Shown: piece by piece, positions 10,647 to 23,200 of the stretch | Numbering within the stretch: position 1 is the first letter of the stretch | Layout: each line of letters opens with the position of its first letter | Source of the DNA: Eremophila alpestris peregrina | Taxonomy: Eukaryota; Chordata; Aves; Passeriformes; Alaudidae | Assembly: GCA_009792885.1 (NCBI GenBank) | Contig: WMCF01000016.1 | Coordinates: forward strand, 14,652,662-14,716,661 | DNA length: 64,000 bases | Reading direction: 5' to 3' | Program-made: the position numbers and the translations under genes | The notes under the pieces: generated by a model | Told to the model about the DNA's origin: nothing | What the model saw: only the letters and a program-made list of their open reading frames with translations | Databases searched by the model: none

Positions 10647-13600
10647 TCAGCCAAAGACGCTCTTGGCTGGCTCATCCTTAGGCTTCTCAAAGACTGTTTC
10701 ACCCCCTGTCCGAGCCCGGCTGAATACAGAAGGTGCTGCAGAACCCATTTGTTCTTGGAAAAGAAAACCAGGAGAGACAGTCAGTGAAATACCACCCAAA
10801 TTTGGGGAGTAAAACTAGAGCTGCTGAAATACATATATACAGATTTGATAAATACTTCACTTATCCATCAGATGAACAGCAGGCTGCTGTTCCAGAGGTG
10901 ACCCTTTCACTTGAAAAGGGCAACAAAATCAATGTTTTACTCTGCTTAATTGCTTCCAGTCAAGGAGACTTACCACACTGCCTCATCACTTGGTAGGTTT
11001 TGGATTTAATTTCCTGGTTTTTGGTAAGGTTTCCTCTGGCTCCTTTGAGGTCTTCTTCCTTCACTGGAGGACGCTTCTTTTTCACAGGGGCTGGCTAAGA
11101 AACAGACCCACACATCAGTATTTTGTGTTCAAAGCACAAGGGAACAAAGCTCCCTCCACCCAAAGGCTACAACATACAGAGTTGCTTACACAGTATTTCA
11201 GTTCTGAGATTACATACTCAGCTTCTTCAGATCTTCCCATAACCACAATTTCACTGTCCTTCACAAAATCTGCTACAATTTTTACTGTTCTGAAATTGTC
11301 TTTTTATCGTACAGCCTTTGAAAGAGTAATGGACTGCTTAATTAAAAAAAATTAAAATTTATTCTTATATTTTCTCTGTCCAGCCCTGCCTGCTCATTCT
11401 GCAAGTACTGATTGGTAATTCAAGAACCTGTCCAATATTTGGAAAGGAAAAATCACTTTATTACTAAATTGGGCTTGTGCTTCAGTCTAGTTACTGCTCC
11501 TTTGGGAAACTGGTCAGAGAGATTCCAAATCCGGACTTGCCTTAAATTGGAATAAACACTTGACCCATAGTTAATAATCTTAAATTTGAGGAACAAAAGC
11601 ATCTGAGCACTTAACAGGGCTCTCTAATAAACACAACTGAAGCACTTGGAACCCAAAGAAGGAGAAGGAAATCTAATACAGAAACAGATGCATCATCAGG
11701 TGCTGCACTGAACAGCCAAGTACTTATCTGTTTACAGTTTATCCCACTACAAGCAGGGATACCATTGCTTCATATCAACCTACCCCTATCTTTAAATTAG
11801 CACTCCACAGTCAGACACAACCTCACTCTGCAGCAGCCAACACCACAAGCACTCCCCTGTCAGTTTATTATTTCATGGACAGATTTTCAGTGTCCCAAGG
11901 CAAGATTCAGGGGCACGGGGATATGATGAAGAGGAACAGAAGACCCCCCACACTCCAATTGTAATAGATTTACACACTGAAAGATGAACAAGAAACTTCT
12001 CTAACCATCACTACATACACAGGGCTTCTGATATTTGGGTTCTGGCAGTTGTGGAACCCACTCAGGCACTTCCAGCCTGTGAGGCTAAAAACAGTCGTGG
12101 AGGGAAACAAATCCCTCAAGGCCTACAAATGGCTGGAGCAGCGAGTCCCAGGGAGCTTGCAGAGACAGCACATGCATGGCTGGCTCTTGGGTGGTGGACT
12201 GGCTCCACTGGAGCCTTCAGCACATGTTCTCCCGGCTGCAGATTCCTGGGAACGCTCAGAATAGCTCACTGTCAGTGCCACTTGCATGTGCTGTGGGAAA
12301 CAAAACATTCACGAGATCTCTGGGGAAAACACTCATGAGCAGCCAAAGCAAGTGAGGGGAAAGGGTAGCAGCAGACCCTTCAACATCCACAGCAGCTTGT
12401 GCATGGTTGTTCAGCTGGTGAACCAAACATCCCCACAGCCAGGGAGTCACCTGTCCTTCTCTAATGACAACTGGCACTTGATGGGAACAGTCCCTCATGC
12501 CCATTGCCACAGGCAACCAACCCAGGAAGGGAAAAAGCCCCTTGCTTTATTAAGAGAAATGTGAAATCTGCCAAGGTCCTTCACCCATTATGGGCAACAG
12601 CCAGTAACTGTGAGGCTTCTTCCCACTGGGACAAGGGAATTCTTGGGACAGGGTGAGGAAAAGTGGTGCTTGAGATGCACAAAGATACAGCCAGGCTGAG
12701 CAGAGCTCTTGAATATCACCCAGTTATTTTAAAATAAACCACCTCATGCTTTGATCACAGAGGGTTTTCCAGCCGGACAGTTGCTGTGGATTAGTTGGTC
12801 CCAGCTGAAGAGCAAAGCTGATGCACAGAGAGGTTATGGTGAGCCTTGGCCAGCAGCTGCCACTGTCACAGCCCCACCACTGCTAATTGCTGCCAGAATT
12901 TGTGAGCAGGGCTTGCCAGGAGCCATTCTTAGCTGGCACAGGCATGCAGCCTTTGCTTTATCTCCTCCTGTCACAAGTCAGAAAGTGCTACTTTACAAGA
13001 CACACAGCTTGGTTTGGAGTCCCATTTTCTTTGGAGTAAAGAAAATCAGCCGAACTCTGTGGCTGAAGAACTGTGCTCTCCTATTCTCTCTGTGCTCCTA
13101 CTCTCCATCCCACCAATCCTGTAAACCTCTCATGCTGAGGAGAGTTCTGCCAGGCACATGCAGCTTGTGCTGCAAATGTAACATTTACCTGAAACCTCAC
13201 CATTTCTGAGCTCATTTCAAGGGCACTTTGAAACACTGATTACTGGGGAATGCATTAACGACAGTTATAAAACAAATATAAAAGTGTTCATTTTATACAA
13301 AATTTCAGTCTCAAATATCTTATCCTAACAGTTATGATTTTCAGTCACACTCTTTTCTCCTGCATGTTAATAAACTAAGCTTTACACATTTCACAGTGAC
13401 ATTTCAGCACAGACATCTCTTTTCAAAACAGAATTCCAGAATCACTCTCTAAGAAAGTGTGTTGGAAAGGCAGAGAGATTCCTCCTGTGAAACATCCCAA
13501 AGTGGAGCAGGGGAAAGGATTTTTCCCTTTCTACACAAATAAAAATATTCAAGGTAAACCAAAACATTTTAAAGCTAAATTAATTAACCACATAGAGAGC

Positions 13601-13814
13601 AGCTGCTTTCCTTCTTCACCAAATAGCCCATTCTAAAAATGTATTTGTTACAATTTTAATCACACAAGTCACAGAGCAGGCAAGCTGCATTCACTAGTTA
13701 ACGGGAGGAACTCGCTAATGAGCTTTTCCAAGCGCAGCATCCAGACCAGTGCCAGGTTTGCCACGCGCTGTTCCGAGGGCAGGCAGTGCACAGATGTCCC
13801 CGTACCTGTGACAT
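10647..13814 (-). CDS. MUSTN1: Musculoskeletal embryonic nuclear protein 1 (Mustang), complete
   Basis: Small nuclear protein of muscle, cartilage and regenerating bone. Three coding exons: 13814-13806 (only Met-Ser-Gln, then GTACGG), 11094-10974 and 10753-10647. Phases 0 and 1 join cleanly, giving 78 residues, close to the 82 of human. The N-terminal basic stretch KKKRPPVKEEDLKGARGN contains the nuclear localisation signal. The middle NQEIKSKTYQVM and the C-terminus SAAPSVFSRARTGGETVFEK, ending KSVFG, are family hallmarks. Intron 1 is 2.7 kb and intron 2 is 220 nt. It lies between ITIH4 and STIMATE as in mammals, where STIMATE-MUSTN1 read-through transcripts are known. Confidence 0.95.
11095..13805 (-). 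other. MUSTN1 intron 1
   Basis: A 2.7-kb intron between the Met-Ser-Gln exon and exon 2. Frames open over 12049-12564 and 12751-13209 show no domain and no exon borders in common. No repeat was recognised. Confidence 0.7.
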
Positions 13815-13879
13815 AACTGCGGTGCTCCCTCGCTGAAATCCGTCCCAGGTCGTTCCCGGCTTTGATTAAATCCAGCCCG

Positions 13880-14060
13880 TGAGCTCTGCGAGCGCCTGTT
13901 GTTTTCCTGGACTTATATAGAGCATCCGAGTGAAGTCACGGGCTGGGTCATGTTCCCGAAGCAGCGCCGGGATGATTCAGGTCGAGGGAGGCTGTTGTTG
14001 TCGGAGGTTTATTCCTGGCGATGACTCGGGCTGTGCTGACGGGGGCCGGCAGCTGCGGCA
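13880..14060 (-). promoter_or_regulatory. MUSTN1 core and proximal promoter
   Basis: A TATA box (CTATATAAG on the minus strand, 13920-13912) lies about 100 nt upstream of the ATG at 13814, so transcription should begin near 13885. Upstream are a CRE/AP-1-like TGACTTCA (13938-13931), TGAATCA (13979-13973) and CGAGTCA (14028-14022), each one base from consensus. There is also an E-box CAGCTG at 14050-14055. AP-1 control of mammalian Mustn1 is reported in the literature (from memory). The region is GC-rich relative to its surroundings. Confidence 0.65.
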
Positions 14061-16374
14061 GCGGGGGAGCTGCTTCCCGGGGAGCCCGCTGGGGCTCTAT
14101 TGACAGCTTTAAACAGCAAAATATTATTATGGACACAAAATTGACTCTGAACCCTCTTGGGGGAGGGAGGGGAAAGAGTTGGCATTGCTTTCCCAGCATA
14201 ACAAAATGCTCTGAAGATGAGATAGAACTAACGCCCAAAGCATAACTGTGCCCTGAATCACTTTTGCACAGGGATCTTTAACAGAAGAGTATTTTGTGCC
14301 TTTTGGAGAGTTAACAGAGTATTTAGCTTTTATCCTTACAGCTCTATCACTGATCATGCCCTGGTGCCAGCTCTTACACAACTGGAAAGAGTAAAATCAC
14401 TTTCTACTTCCCAGCGCTATCAGCAAGTGCAACCATTTCACCCCCATCTGTACAGGAAGAGCTCACTCAGACACTGATAAACACGGTGTTCCCCACTGCA
14501 CTTGCTGGCAGCAGTAAAACCTTTCTCACAACTTTTAACATTTATTCTCTTAATTTTTTAATTAAGTAAAGCCCTGTCACCTCTGAGCATGAATTCTGTT
14601 TTTCATTAAGTCTTTCCATCATGCAAAAAGTCAGCTCCAGAGACTGCACTCAAGCCCTGCAAAGAATCAGGGCTCCAGCCAGGTGGGCTAATGTGAGAAG
14701 GGCAGGGACAGCAGACCTCAAAACACCTCCCACTAGAGAGATAACTGTTGTAGTGGTAGAAACCCGCCCTGGCCTTTCCTCAGGCTCTGCCAGTGCTTTT
14801 AGGGTACAGAGAAGCACAAGGGGTCACAAAAATTTTGTTTCTCACTATGTAAACACAACATCAAACCAGAGCTCCAGCGCTGTACGAGCGGCACTGCAGG
14901 ATCTGTCAGCTGTGAACTTCCCCCAAGCCTCCCAGAGCCCAAAGTGCATCTAAGCTGAACTCTTTCCAGGCCTCAGATCTTCTCCTTTATTGGGGGAATT
15001 ATTTGTAGGCTAAGAAGCAGTTTGGATGTTACATCCTTAGCTATCCCTTGGGTTGATTTTCTATTTTAAACCCATGTCTTAGTAACCAGAGGAAGCATTT
15101 CTGCAGAGCAGCAGTGCCCTTAGTAGGCCAACAAAACAGAAGAATAAAACACTGACTTTAGAAAAAACAGATTTTTTTTCCTCTTGTACAAACTAACAGT
15201 TCTCTACTAAGATGTTTCTCTACACTCCCATAAGCATCACTATTCTATCTGACAGAAAAATAACATTCTGCATGTTTAAACCAAATATTTAGAATTCAAG
15301 ACACTGAACTATTATTTTCCCTTCAGCTTTCAAAATTGCTTCAGTTAATTGCTAATGCATATTCCTCACTCAAGCACAACAGAGTTCACAGCAATTTAAT
15401 CTACACAAACAAAATCAAACCACTCAAACCTTGCTTGCCACGTGGGGCAGGTGAAGTGCTTAGAGAGGCAGGCACAGCTCCTGAGGTTTCTGGAATATCC
15501 CCAAAGCCTGGACACTTCTGTTCTCTTCAATCACATTTCCTAAACCAGCACTCAACAAGGGGCACAGTCATTTTCTTGCACAGATTATGGGCTGTTTTTC
15601 CTCACAAAGAACCCAGCCTAAATCTACAGTTGCTAATATTCCAGAGAAAAATCCTGTTCACCTGGTTGAGGTCCTTGAGATCTGTTCAATGGGACATGAA
15701 TGACAATGGAACAAGATGGCTCCCAACAGTGGCTATTAAAAACACAAGTTTTGATCTTCCACTGCAATAGAAGTGTGAAAAACTCCTTAGCTGGAAGAAT
15801 GGTTCCAACTAAAATATGGCAATGAGCATAGAGAAATTAGTGAATGTACACACGGCTGCCATTGTGGTCTCCCAAATCCCAGGGAAGATTTGACTTCCCC
15901 TCCAGGAAAGTGCTAACAACCTCTCAGGGGACTGACACTTGGTAGAGTGAAGATTATGCTCTGAATTCCCTGTAAGAGTGCAGTGGGTATGGGGCTGCTT
16001 AGATGTGGTAGGTGGAAAGTATGAAAATAACAGGAAAATGTTACAGAGGAGTTACAGAGGCAGGATTGGGTCCATCCTGTGCAGCTCCAGCCCTGAAAAA
16101 AAACCTTCCTCAGGGAATTGATCTGAGAGGAGCCTGCAAGGATTCTTAAACTTGTAAACAAAATTTGCAGCTTAAGAACAGTGGCTGTTCCTGGTCATAT
16201 GGGACTTGCCATTAAGGTAAACGAATACACTGAAATTGAAATCAACATAATTGTGCACAACTAAAGCTGAAGTTAAACTCAAGTAACAGAACCTGCTTCC
16301 CACAAAAGCACACCATAAACACTGAAACACAGGCACTTTGAAACAGAACAAGTATAAAACAAGTGAGCAAATCT
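14061..16374. other. Intergenic spacer upstream of MUSTN1
   Basis: No gene recognised. A 110-codon plus-strand frame (14621-14953) lacks any family resemblance. The region is AT-rich, with several homopolymer runs. I see no transposon that I can name. Confidence 0.5.
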
Positions 16375-16388
16375 GTAATTAGTCAAAC

Positions 16389-16394
16389 TTTATT
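16389..16394 (-). terminator. Poly(A) signal (STIMATE or adjoining transcript)
   Basis: AATAAA on the minus strand, 3.87 kb beyond the STIMATE stop and about 235 nt beyond the TAA that ends the exon-like frame at 16628-16762. Confidence 0.5.
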
Positions 16395-16627
16395 GTAAAC
16401 CATTATACAATGTAATTACATCAGATACCCTTAAAAGTTTAAGGTAACACCACTGATTAAACAATAAGGTCCAAACAGAGGGCAACAGAATACAGCTGTT
16501 GGTTTTGCTCACATTGGCTATACTCTGAATTTACTTACAAACAAACCCCACATTCAGTTTGAGACAGATACCCACACAAGACAAAAACACCTACAAAAAG
16601 AGTCCCTTTTTTAAAGATACTGCAGTT

Positions 16628-16762
16628 TTACTTTGTAAAACCATAGTAGTCATTTTCAGTAATTGAACTGGAAACTTCACCTAAAAAAGTTTGCACGCCT
16701 ATGCTGTAGATGTACTCTGACTTGGTGTGGCTGAATTTATTTGCTTTCACTACTGCTTTCTC
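16628..16762 (-). other. Exon-like block C (candidate terminal exon)
   Basis: A pyrimidine-rich acceptor (GCTTTTTACAG) is followed by 44 codons and a TAA at 16630-16628, and a poly(A) signal follows at 16394-16389. In this frame the product starts EKAVVKANKF and ends NDYYGFTK; I do not recognise it. It needs a phase-0 donor upstream, such as STIMATE exon 7. From block B (phase 2) it would instead read three codons and stop. Coding status is unproven. Confidence 0.3.
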
Positions 16763-18128
16763 CTGTAAAAAGCACAGCAAAGTTGCAAACACGGGTTAGT
16801 CAAGCACAGTGGCAGAGATTCCTTGTGATGCTCAGCTCTGAGCAGAGCGGGAGAGCCCAGCCCCCCTCCCCAGGCTGGGCAGGGAGCAGACACCTGCCCG
16901 AGGGGATCACTTTGCATTGCTCTAATTTGCAACTCAGTTTCTGAGTTTTCCCTGAAGAAAAGCTATAGTACATTTTAGTTAGCAACATTAACAGACAGCA
17001 TTCACCTACTTATAGTAAGACAAGGGGACCTGAACAGATTGAATCCAGACCTTGGAAACCACATATTGGACAACACCAGTGTTTTAAGTGTATGCAGATG
17101 TGTCACAGGTTGGATAGTAGGAACAGTTAATGCATTTAGATTGACCACTCGTGGTAAATTCCATCTCAACCAATAGTTCTGTGTCTCTTCTCTAAGTTAT
17201 ACTCCCTTTATCTTACTTTGGCATTCACTACAAAGCTTATTTTCATTAAACAGAATCCTATTTTCTAAGCACAGCCTGAATGAAACCTTTGCTATGAGCT
17301 GTCCTGAAGTACATTTGCCAGGCAGAAATCTGGGTGACAACTGGAGGATAATGCAAACATGATGTTGCAGTATCACTACTGGATCAACTCTTTATGAAAA
17401 GGCCATTTCAGACTGCACTGCCAATATATTTTAACAAGTGGTAAGACACAGTGAAGCACTAAGCACACATTCCCTTCTCACTCATGCAAGCCTGTCAGAC
17501 AAAAGGATTTATCCTGTCCTTTAATAATTACTTATTATTGTTATGTTACTTATTATGTCCCTATAATTACTGCAAAAATGCCAATTTTTACAGAGAGGAA
17601 AATGGCCAATTTTACCTTTTCCATCTCTTTCACAATGATAACAAAAAATGTATAAAAAAAAGTCAGATTTTGTTATTTAGCTAAAATTCTGAATAAAATT
17701 ATTGTCTTAGTAGAGAAAGTATTTTTTTTCCCCTCTGAAGGTTGCTCCTCCTGTTACTACTGTGGTATTTAAAATACTTCTGTGTCTTTGCATCACAGTG
17801 CTTTACTACATCATCTTGCCAGGTATATCTAAATCTCACATCAAGTGACATTTAAGCACTTAAGACATGAAAAATGAGGCATTCAGAACCTTTGCTGTAA
17901 CCACCTTCAAGAAACTGCTCCGTAGCACTTTACACCGTTTTGTACTTGGTCAATAAGCTTGAGGTCTGCTCAAAACAAATATTTTTACATGATTAAGGCC
18001 ATAATTTTATACTGACACTTCACAGACTGAACATGAGACTAGAATCATTTTGATAACTGAAGTAGCTGGAGGAGGGAAAAGGAAGGTAAGATGAAGCTCA
18101 TCCAGTGAAATTGTGTGCGCTCAGTTAC

Positions 18129-18198
18129 CTCAGCTGGTGGGGACACACGTGGCCCTGCAGGGGGATGTAGCACATGGGCAGCAGCTTTAGGTCACTAG
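18129..18198 (-). other. Exon-like block B (candidate internal exon)
   Basis: A 70-nt GC-rich block with acceptor GTATTTCAG and donor GAG/GTAACT. Only one frame is open (SDLKLLPMCYIPLQ and onward), and it needs two bases to complete a codon, exactly what block A supplies. GC content is clearly above its AT-rich surroundings. The product is not recognised. Confidence 0.35.
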
Positions 18199-18559
18199 CT
18201 GAAATACAACAAATCCTGTGCTAAAAAAATAAATGCTAATTACTGTGACAAGAGCCAGTCCTAGCTCTTCAATCCCTGTGGAAAAGTGAGCTGTAGAGAC
18301 TATTCTGTTGGTGAATTCCTTGAAGTACTGTGCTTTAGGAGATCTGCACCTGCCCAGTGGTCAATGGTCAAGAGAAGATGTGAATCACACAATCAATAAA
18401 AAAACCCCCCAACCCCCCACACCAGAGGCAACACTGATTAGGGACATTTCCCTATCCCCACCCCCCATATCAAAAGAACTCAGTAAGCTTCCACTGTCAT
18501 TAGTTTCTAGATTTAGTCTAAAGGAAACACTAAGTACTGTAACTTATTGCAGCTCTTAC

Positions 18560-18692
18560 CTTTCAGTGCACAGTAACAAAGGTCAGTGGCTCCACTAAAA
18601 CCTGGGGTTGGGTGAATGTCCCTTTGAGCTGGCTGGACACCCTGAGGTGTCAGAGCATCGTGTCCCCTCAGCAGCCACTGGGAAAAGGGATG
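18560..18692 (-). other. Exon-like block A (candidate internal exon)
   Basis: A 133-nt block with a pyrimidine-rich acceptor (TTTCACTATTCCAG) and a strong donor (AAAG/GTAAGA). The phase-0 frame is open throughout, 44 codons starting HPFSQWLLRG and ending DLCYCALK; both other frames hit stops. It ends in phase 1, matching block B. Phase 0 at its start also matches the donor of STIMATE exon 7. The product is not recognised. Confidence 0.35.
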
Positions 18693-20263
18693 CTGGAATA
18701 GTGAAAGTAAGCACGGGAATGCACAGTTCAGTATTTACTAAGGCCCAGTTAAGTGGTCTAGATAATAAATCACATTAAGACCTAGTCAATCTATAAAAAA
18801 AATGTAAAAAGTCTTAAAAAGTTCTGAGCAGTTTTCCAATGAAACTGGTTTAAGGCTTGGAATTTTTCTGGTGTCCAGATACTACAACAGATTTGCATTT
18901 AAGGTCTGTTGTCACCTCTTTGAGACATTGCCTTGTCCTGCACAAGGTTTATCTGAGCAAGGAAAGCTGTCAGAAACAATCATTTAGAAATCATGCAAAG
19001 CAAAACGATGTCATTGAAAACATGTCTACTAGGTTTCAGATCACCACGTGCTCTCAAGTATCAGAAGAGACACTGAAAATCCCAGAAATGCTGTGATAAA
19101 GCTGCACTGTACCCCTTGGGGTTGTTCTTTTACTAATGAAGGATAATGAGACTTCATGGAAATTGAATAGGAGAAATTTTGTTGTTGTTGCTGTTGAGAA
19201 CATTAAATAGAAGACTGCTTTTCCAACAAAAAACAAGGGACAGAATTGTATTTGCAATATTGTAGCACAACTGCTTAAATCAGATCACAGCCCTGTACTG
19301 CAGGCCCTGGAACAGGAAAAGTATCAGAAGTGTTCCATCCCTTTTGGGTCATTTGAGAGGTATGCACAAGAGACTTGCAGAAACAGAAAGAATGAGACTC
19401 ATCCCTAGATACTCATTTCACAAATAACTTATCACAATGGATTTTTGTCAGACACTGAAGAGCACTTTGTCAAATATGCAAACACCACCTCCTACTGGAA
19501 AAGGTATTTTCAAATTATGTGGTCAAGAGCACACACAGGACAGCCTTTTTTAGTGATATTTGGTGACTTCAGCAGTGACAGAGAGCTTCTCCCTTTGCAA
19601 CCCCTTTGTCTTAAATCAGGAGACAAGGATAAATCAGATTTTCACTACAAATCTTTTGACGTGTTCTGCACAAAAAAGGGAACTGTACCCTTTTCTCTGA
19701 TAAAGAGAATCTTTAAATACAACTGTATGAAAATATAACTTAAATATAAAATAGTCAGCTAGATTTGAGAAGACTTGGAAAAAAATCTTTGTTCCACCTA
19801 TTAGTTCCATAGGTACCTGGTAGCAAGTAAACATTTGTACTTAAAAAAATAATGTTAAATTACAGCTTGTAACCATAAACTATTCTGCTCTAGGAATTAT
19901 GCTGCAAAAGCCAGTTTTAGTAATAAAACACAGTCCTTTAACATAGTCAGCTCTGATGCCTTTTTGAGAACTCCATACACTGTCCCAGCAGTAACTGAAA
20001 GATTCTGTCTCTGTTCTCTCTGACACCTCCCACATGGATCCTCAGTGACTTGTCCATTTTCCACACATGATGAGGAGACATTCTTGCATAATTGGTCAGT
20101 GTGTTTGTAGTGCAACTCAACTGGAAGTCTTCCAACTGCTCTGCCTTCTGTTGGCAGACCTTGCTTCTAAGTCAGTTGAAAAGGGAGATGCAATTGCAAC
20201 ATTAAACCCCACTGACAGAAGTTTTTGCCATGAAACCTGCAAGTCCACAGGCCAAGGAATGTG

Positions 20264-23200
20264 TCATACGGGCAGACCAAAGCGATGCTTCTTCTTCTTG
20301 ATGGGCTTCAAGTTGGTCAGTCTGCACAAGTCCTCCTCAGCATCTGATTCCTCCATCTCATCATCTGCTGAAATAAGGATCTGAAAACAAATCACAGCTT
20401 CTGAGCACATGGAACAGTCACTCTCTACTTTTAAATTTTTACTTATTTTTAATGTTTGCAAAGCAAACTATTATTTGCTCAGGAAAGAGCTTACAGAACA
20501 CAATTAGGATTTACTGCCATACTATCAAACATCATTGCAGATCCTATTGGAAACCTCCAGTACATTTTGAAGAAGGATGGATGCATAATAATGTCACTCT
20601 AGCCACTGAGTCTGAACCCAAAGAGTGATGCCAGAACAGCACAGGCTGCTTGAGAGAATATTTAAGGTCCTGATCTACAGTGGTATCAAGGCAGTCACAT
20701 TACTTGGCAAACCCCATATAAACAGGGTTTATCACAGGGAACAGTTACATTAACTTCTAGAGTTAAACCAACTCACCTTCATCTTTCAGCTGAACTAAAA
20801 GCTGCTCACTTAATGTAATTTAGAATAATTTTATGCTCAGGCAACTATGCAAATGATTCTCAAAAATCAGGTCAGTTGCCTCCACCAGCTCCCTCTCACC
20901 TTTAAGCTATTAACCTCTCTTTGAATTAGAATTGTCTATTAGTTTTCTATTCCCTGTGAGGTTTTTTTTTAAAGCACTTGCAGCACAGCTCACCTGAGGT
21001 ATTTACATATATTATTGTGTCTTCCTGCCCATCTGGAAGGAAATTAACTGCCAGAGAAGTACAACAATGACTTTTTCCTTAACTGGTTCCCAGCTGCCAA
21101 TGATAGGAGCCTCTGCTGAGGCTAATCACACCTAAGTTGACAGTGCTACAATGGAATCAATATCAGGAGGGATGAACTGGATTGATACTGCATTAATTGC
21201 AGTAATTAACTCTACATACTTCTGACTCTGACTCCTCATGTGATGCTGCTCTCCTGTATCGGACTTTACTTCCATTTCTTGAATCTTGTCCTGCTTCTTT
21301 TTCTTCAATTTTAGCTTTTGTCTTCCCTTTCTTCATAAGGAAATTATCTACTACCCAGAACATTAATGCCTGTTAAAAAGAAGGGGAAAGAGGCAGTTCA
21401 GCTTTCTTCAGAGCAGGAGAAAGATCCAAAGACTATCCAAATGAACTTTACAATAATTCTGAAATGGCCAAAAGCTAAATCTTGTCTAGTGTCACATAAC
21501 TTTTATTACACCTTTCAGGGATGCTCTAGAACCCAGTTACTTTAATCCTTTGTGGAAGAGAAGAAAATAAGAAAAGTAGTGACTCTTCACAGTGATCATA
21601 TACCAACTCTTCATGTAGCAAGGCTCTCCAGCAGCTATTACATGCAAGGACACCCTCTGCCTCTGGCTCTAATCCCTAAATCCCAGACTGCTGCAAGAGT
21701 GTACTTTGGGAAGGATGACTGCACACTTGCCCTTTTCCTCTGCTCCACCACAGGTCTGCTGCTATTAGCTATGGTCAGACACAGATACTTCACAGGGCAT
21801 CTGCCCTTACACCAACTGCCTCCTGAAGCAAATTTCACCGTAATTTTATAATCTTATGTCAGTCAATCTACTGAAATCATCAGGCCAAAGGGGTCTCTGA
21901 GGCATTTCTGCCCCTCTCCCCAACCTGGTTCTTTAGCTCCATATGGATTTCAGCTTTGTAAAATCTGCACATCCAGACAATTCACCCATTCTTTAGCAGC
22001 CCTAAAATTAACTTAAGCACTGAGGTACACTGAGTTTTAAGGACTAATGTTAATTGATGACCACATGCAGAAGGATATCCAAGCCAACATCTCAGGCAGT
22101 GAGTTGTACTAACATTAACAAAGAAGGGAACTATCAGCATGACGATGGCCAGCTCCAGCTGGGGGTTCTCTATGGGATTCAATAAAGCCACCTGTGGAAA
22201 GAAAAGGATCCAGTTCAGCTCATGGCAGTGCACACAACTGGCTCAGGGCAATGTTCATGTACAAGCTACTGTGACAGAAATAATGCAGGTGCACCAAAAA
22301 AGGGCAGCTATGAGAAAAGCAAAGTATTTAGGACAGCTCATAAATTACCACAGATAAGTAAGTGGAACTGACAAGAAACTTATCTCTGTCATTTTTGTTT
22401 ACAGAAGTCTGAGGAGCTGCCTTAGAATCATCTTGAACATTTTAGAGCTGCTCCCAGGGAACATATTGTAGATTCCATCTTCGGGAAATTTAAACAGAGC
22501 AGAGTTTTACAAAATACACAGTAAGGAGAAGAGGGCTCCCAAAGCAGTCCAGAGCATACAAGAGAGCTAACTGATTTTAATGGGCAGTAACAGCACCACT
22601 TTGAATATCTGGTTACACAGAGTCCATCAAAATACAGATTAATCCAGTCAGCATCAATGGATTCACTAATCCACCACAAATGCCTACAAGTCCACAGTTG
22701 AAACCTATCAACAAGGTCAGACAAAGAAAATTCTTTAAAATACTTTAAGAATACAAAATAGCTGTAGGCAAGAATTAGAGTTAGGAAAGAAAGAACCACT
22801 TAGTAGCTTCAGGGGTACTTCAGACAAGAAGACAGAATTAAATTTTGTATATTTCAGTTTACAAAAAACCCTCAAAATATGATATGATATTTCTGGCAAT
22901 GGATAAAGGTCTCATTAAGCAGTATCCCAATTAAACTAAAAGAATATACCACTACATGGAGTTAATTGGCAATGAGTGCAGACAATCATGATGCTTGAGC
23001 CAAACCAATAAACACTGCTGGAAGTCTTTACAGCTTCCACCTCAAATTCACTTGTCTGTAAAATGCTGTAAAAACACAAACCTCTTTCCACTGAGGTATA
23101 AGCAGCACGATGATGATGATGGTTTTCTCAAATGTCATAATCATTATGTACAGAGCACACTGGCCCATCCAAGCACTGCACTGCAGGGGGTCACCTGCAA

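Larger units (their letters stand above)
16375..20263 (-). other. STIMATE 3' UTR or downstream transcribed region
   Basis: From the STIMATE stop codon at 20264-20266 (minus) to the AATAAA at 16394-16389. If uninterrupted this is a 3.9-kb 3' UTR. The only other AATAAA I found on this strand is at 16741-16736. The stretch also contains three exon-like blocks listed separately, so part of it may be spliced rather than plain UTR. Confidence 0.5.

Noticed and set aside
14600..14670. Minus-strand terminal-exon look-alike after TTCTTTGCAG (16 codons then stop)
   Set aside because: Too short to judge, and it has no partner exon in matching phase other than a speculative link from STIMATE exon 7.
14621..14953. 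110-codon plus-strand frame
   Set aside because: No recognisable domain, no promoter or poly(A) context, low-complexity-like composition.
16990..17065. Short exon-like block on the minus strand with AG/GTGAAT donor
   Set aside because: About 45 nt with ambiguous acceptors; it does not resolve the phase problem between blocks B and C.
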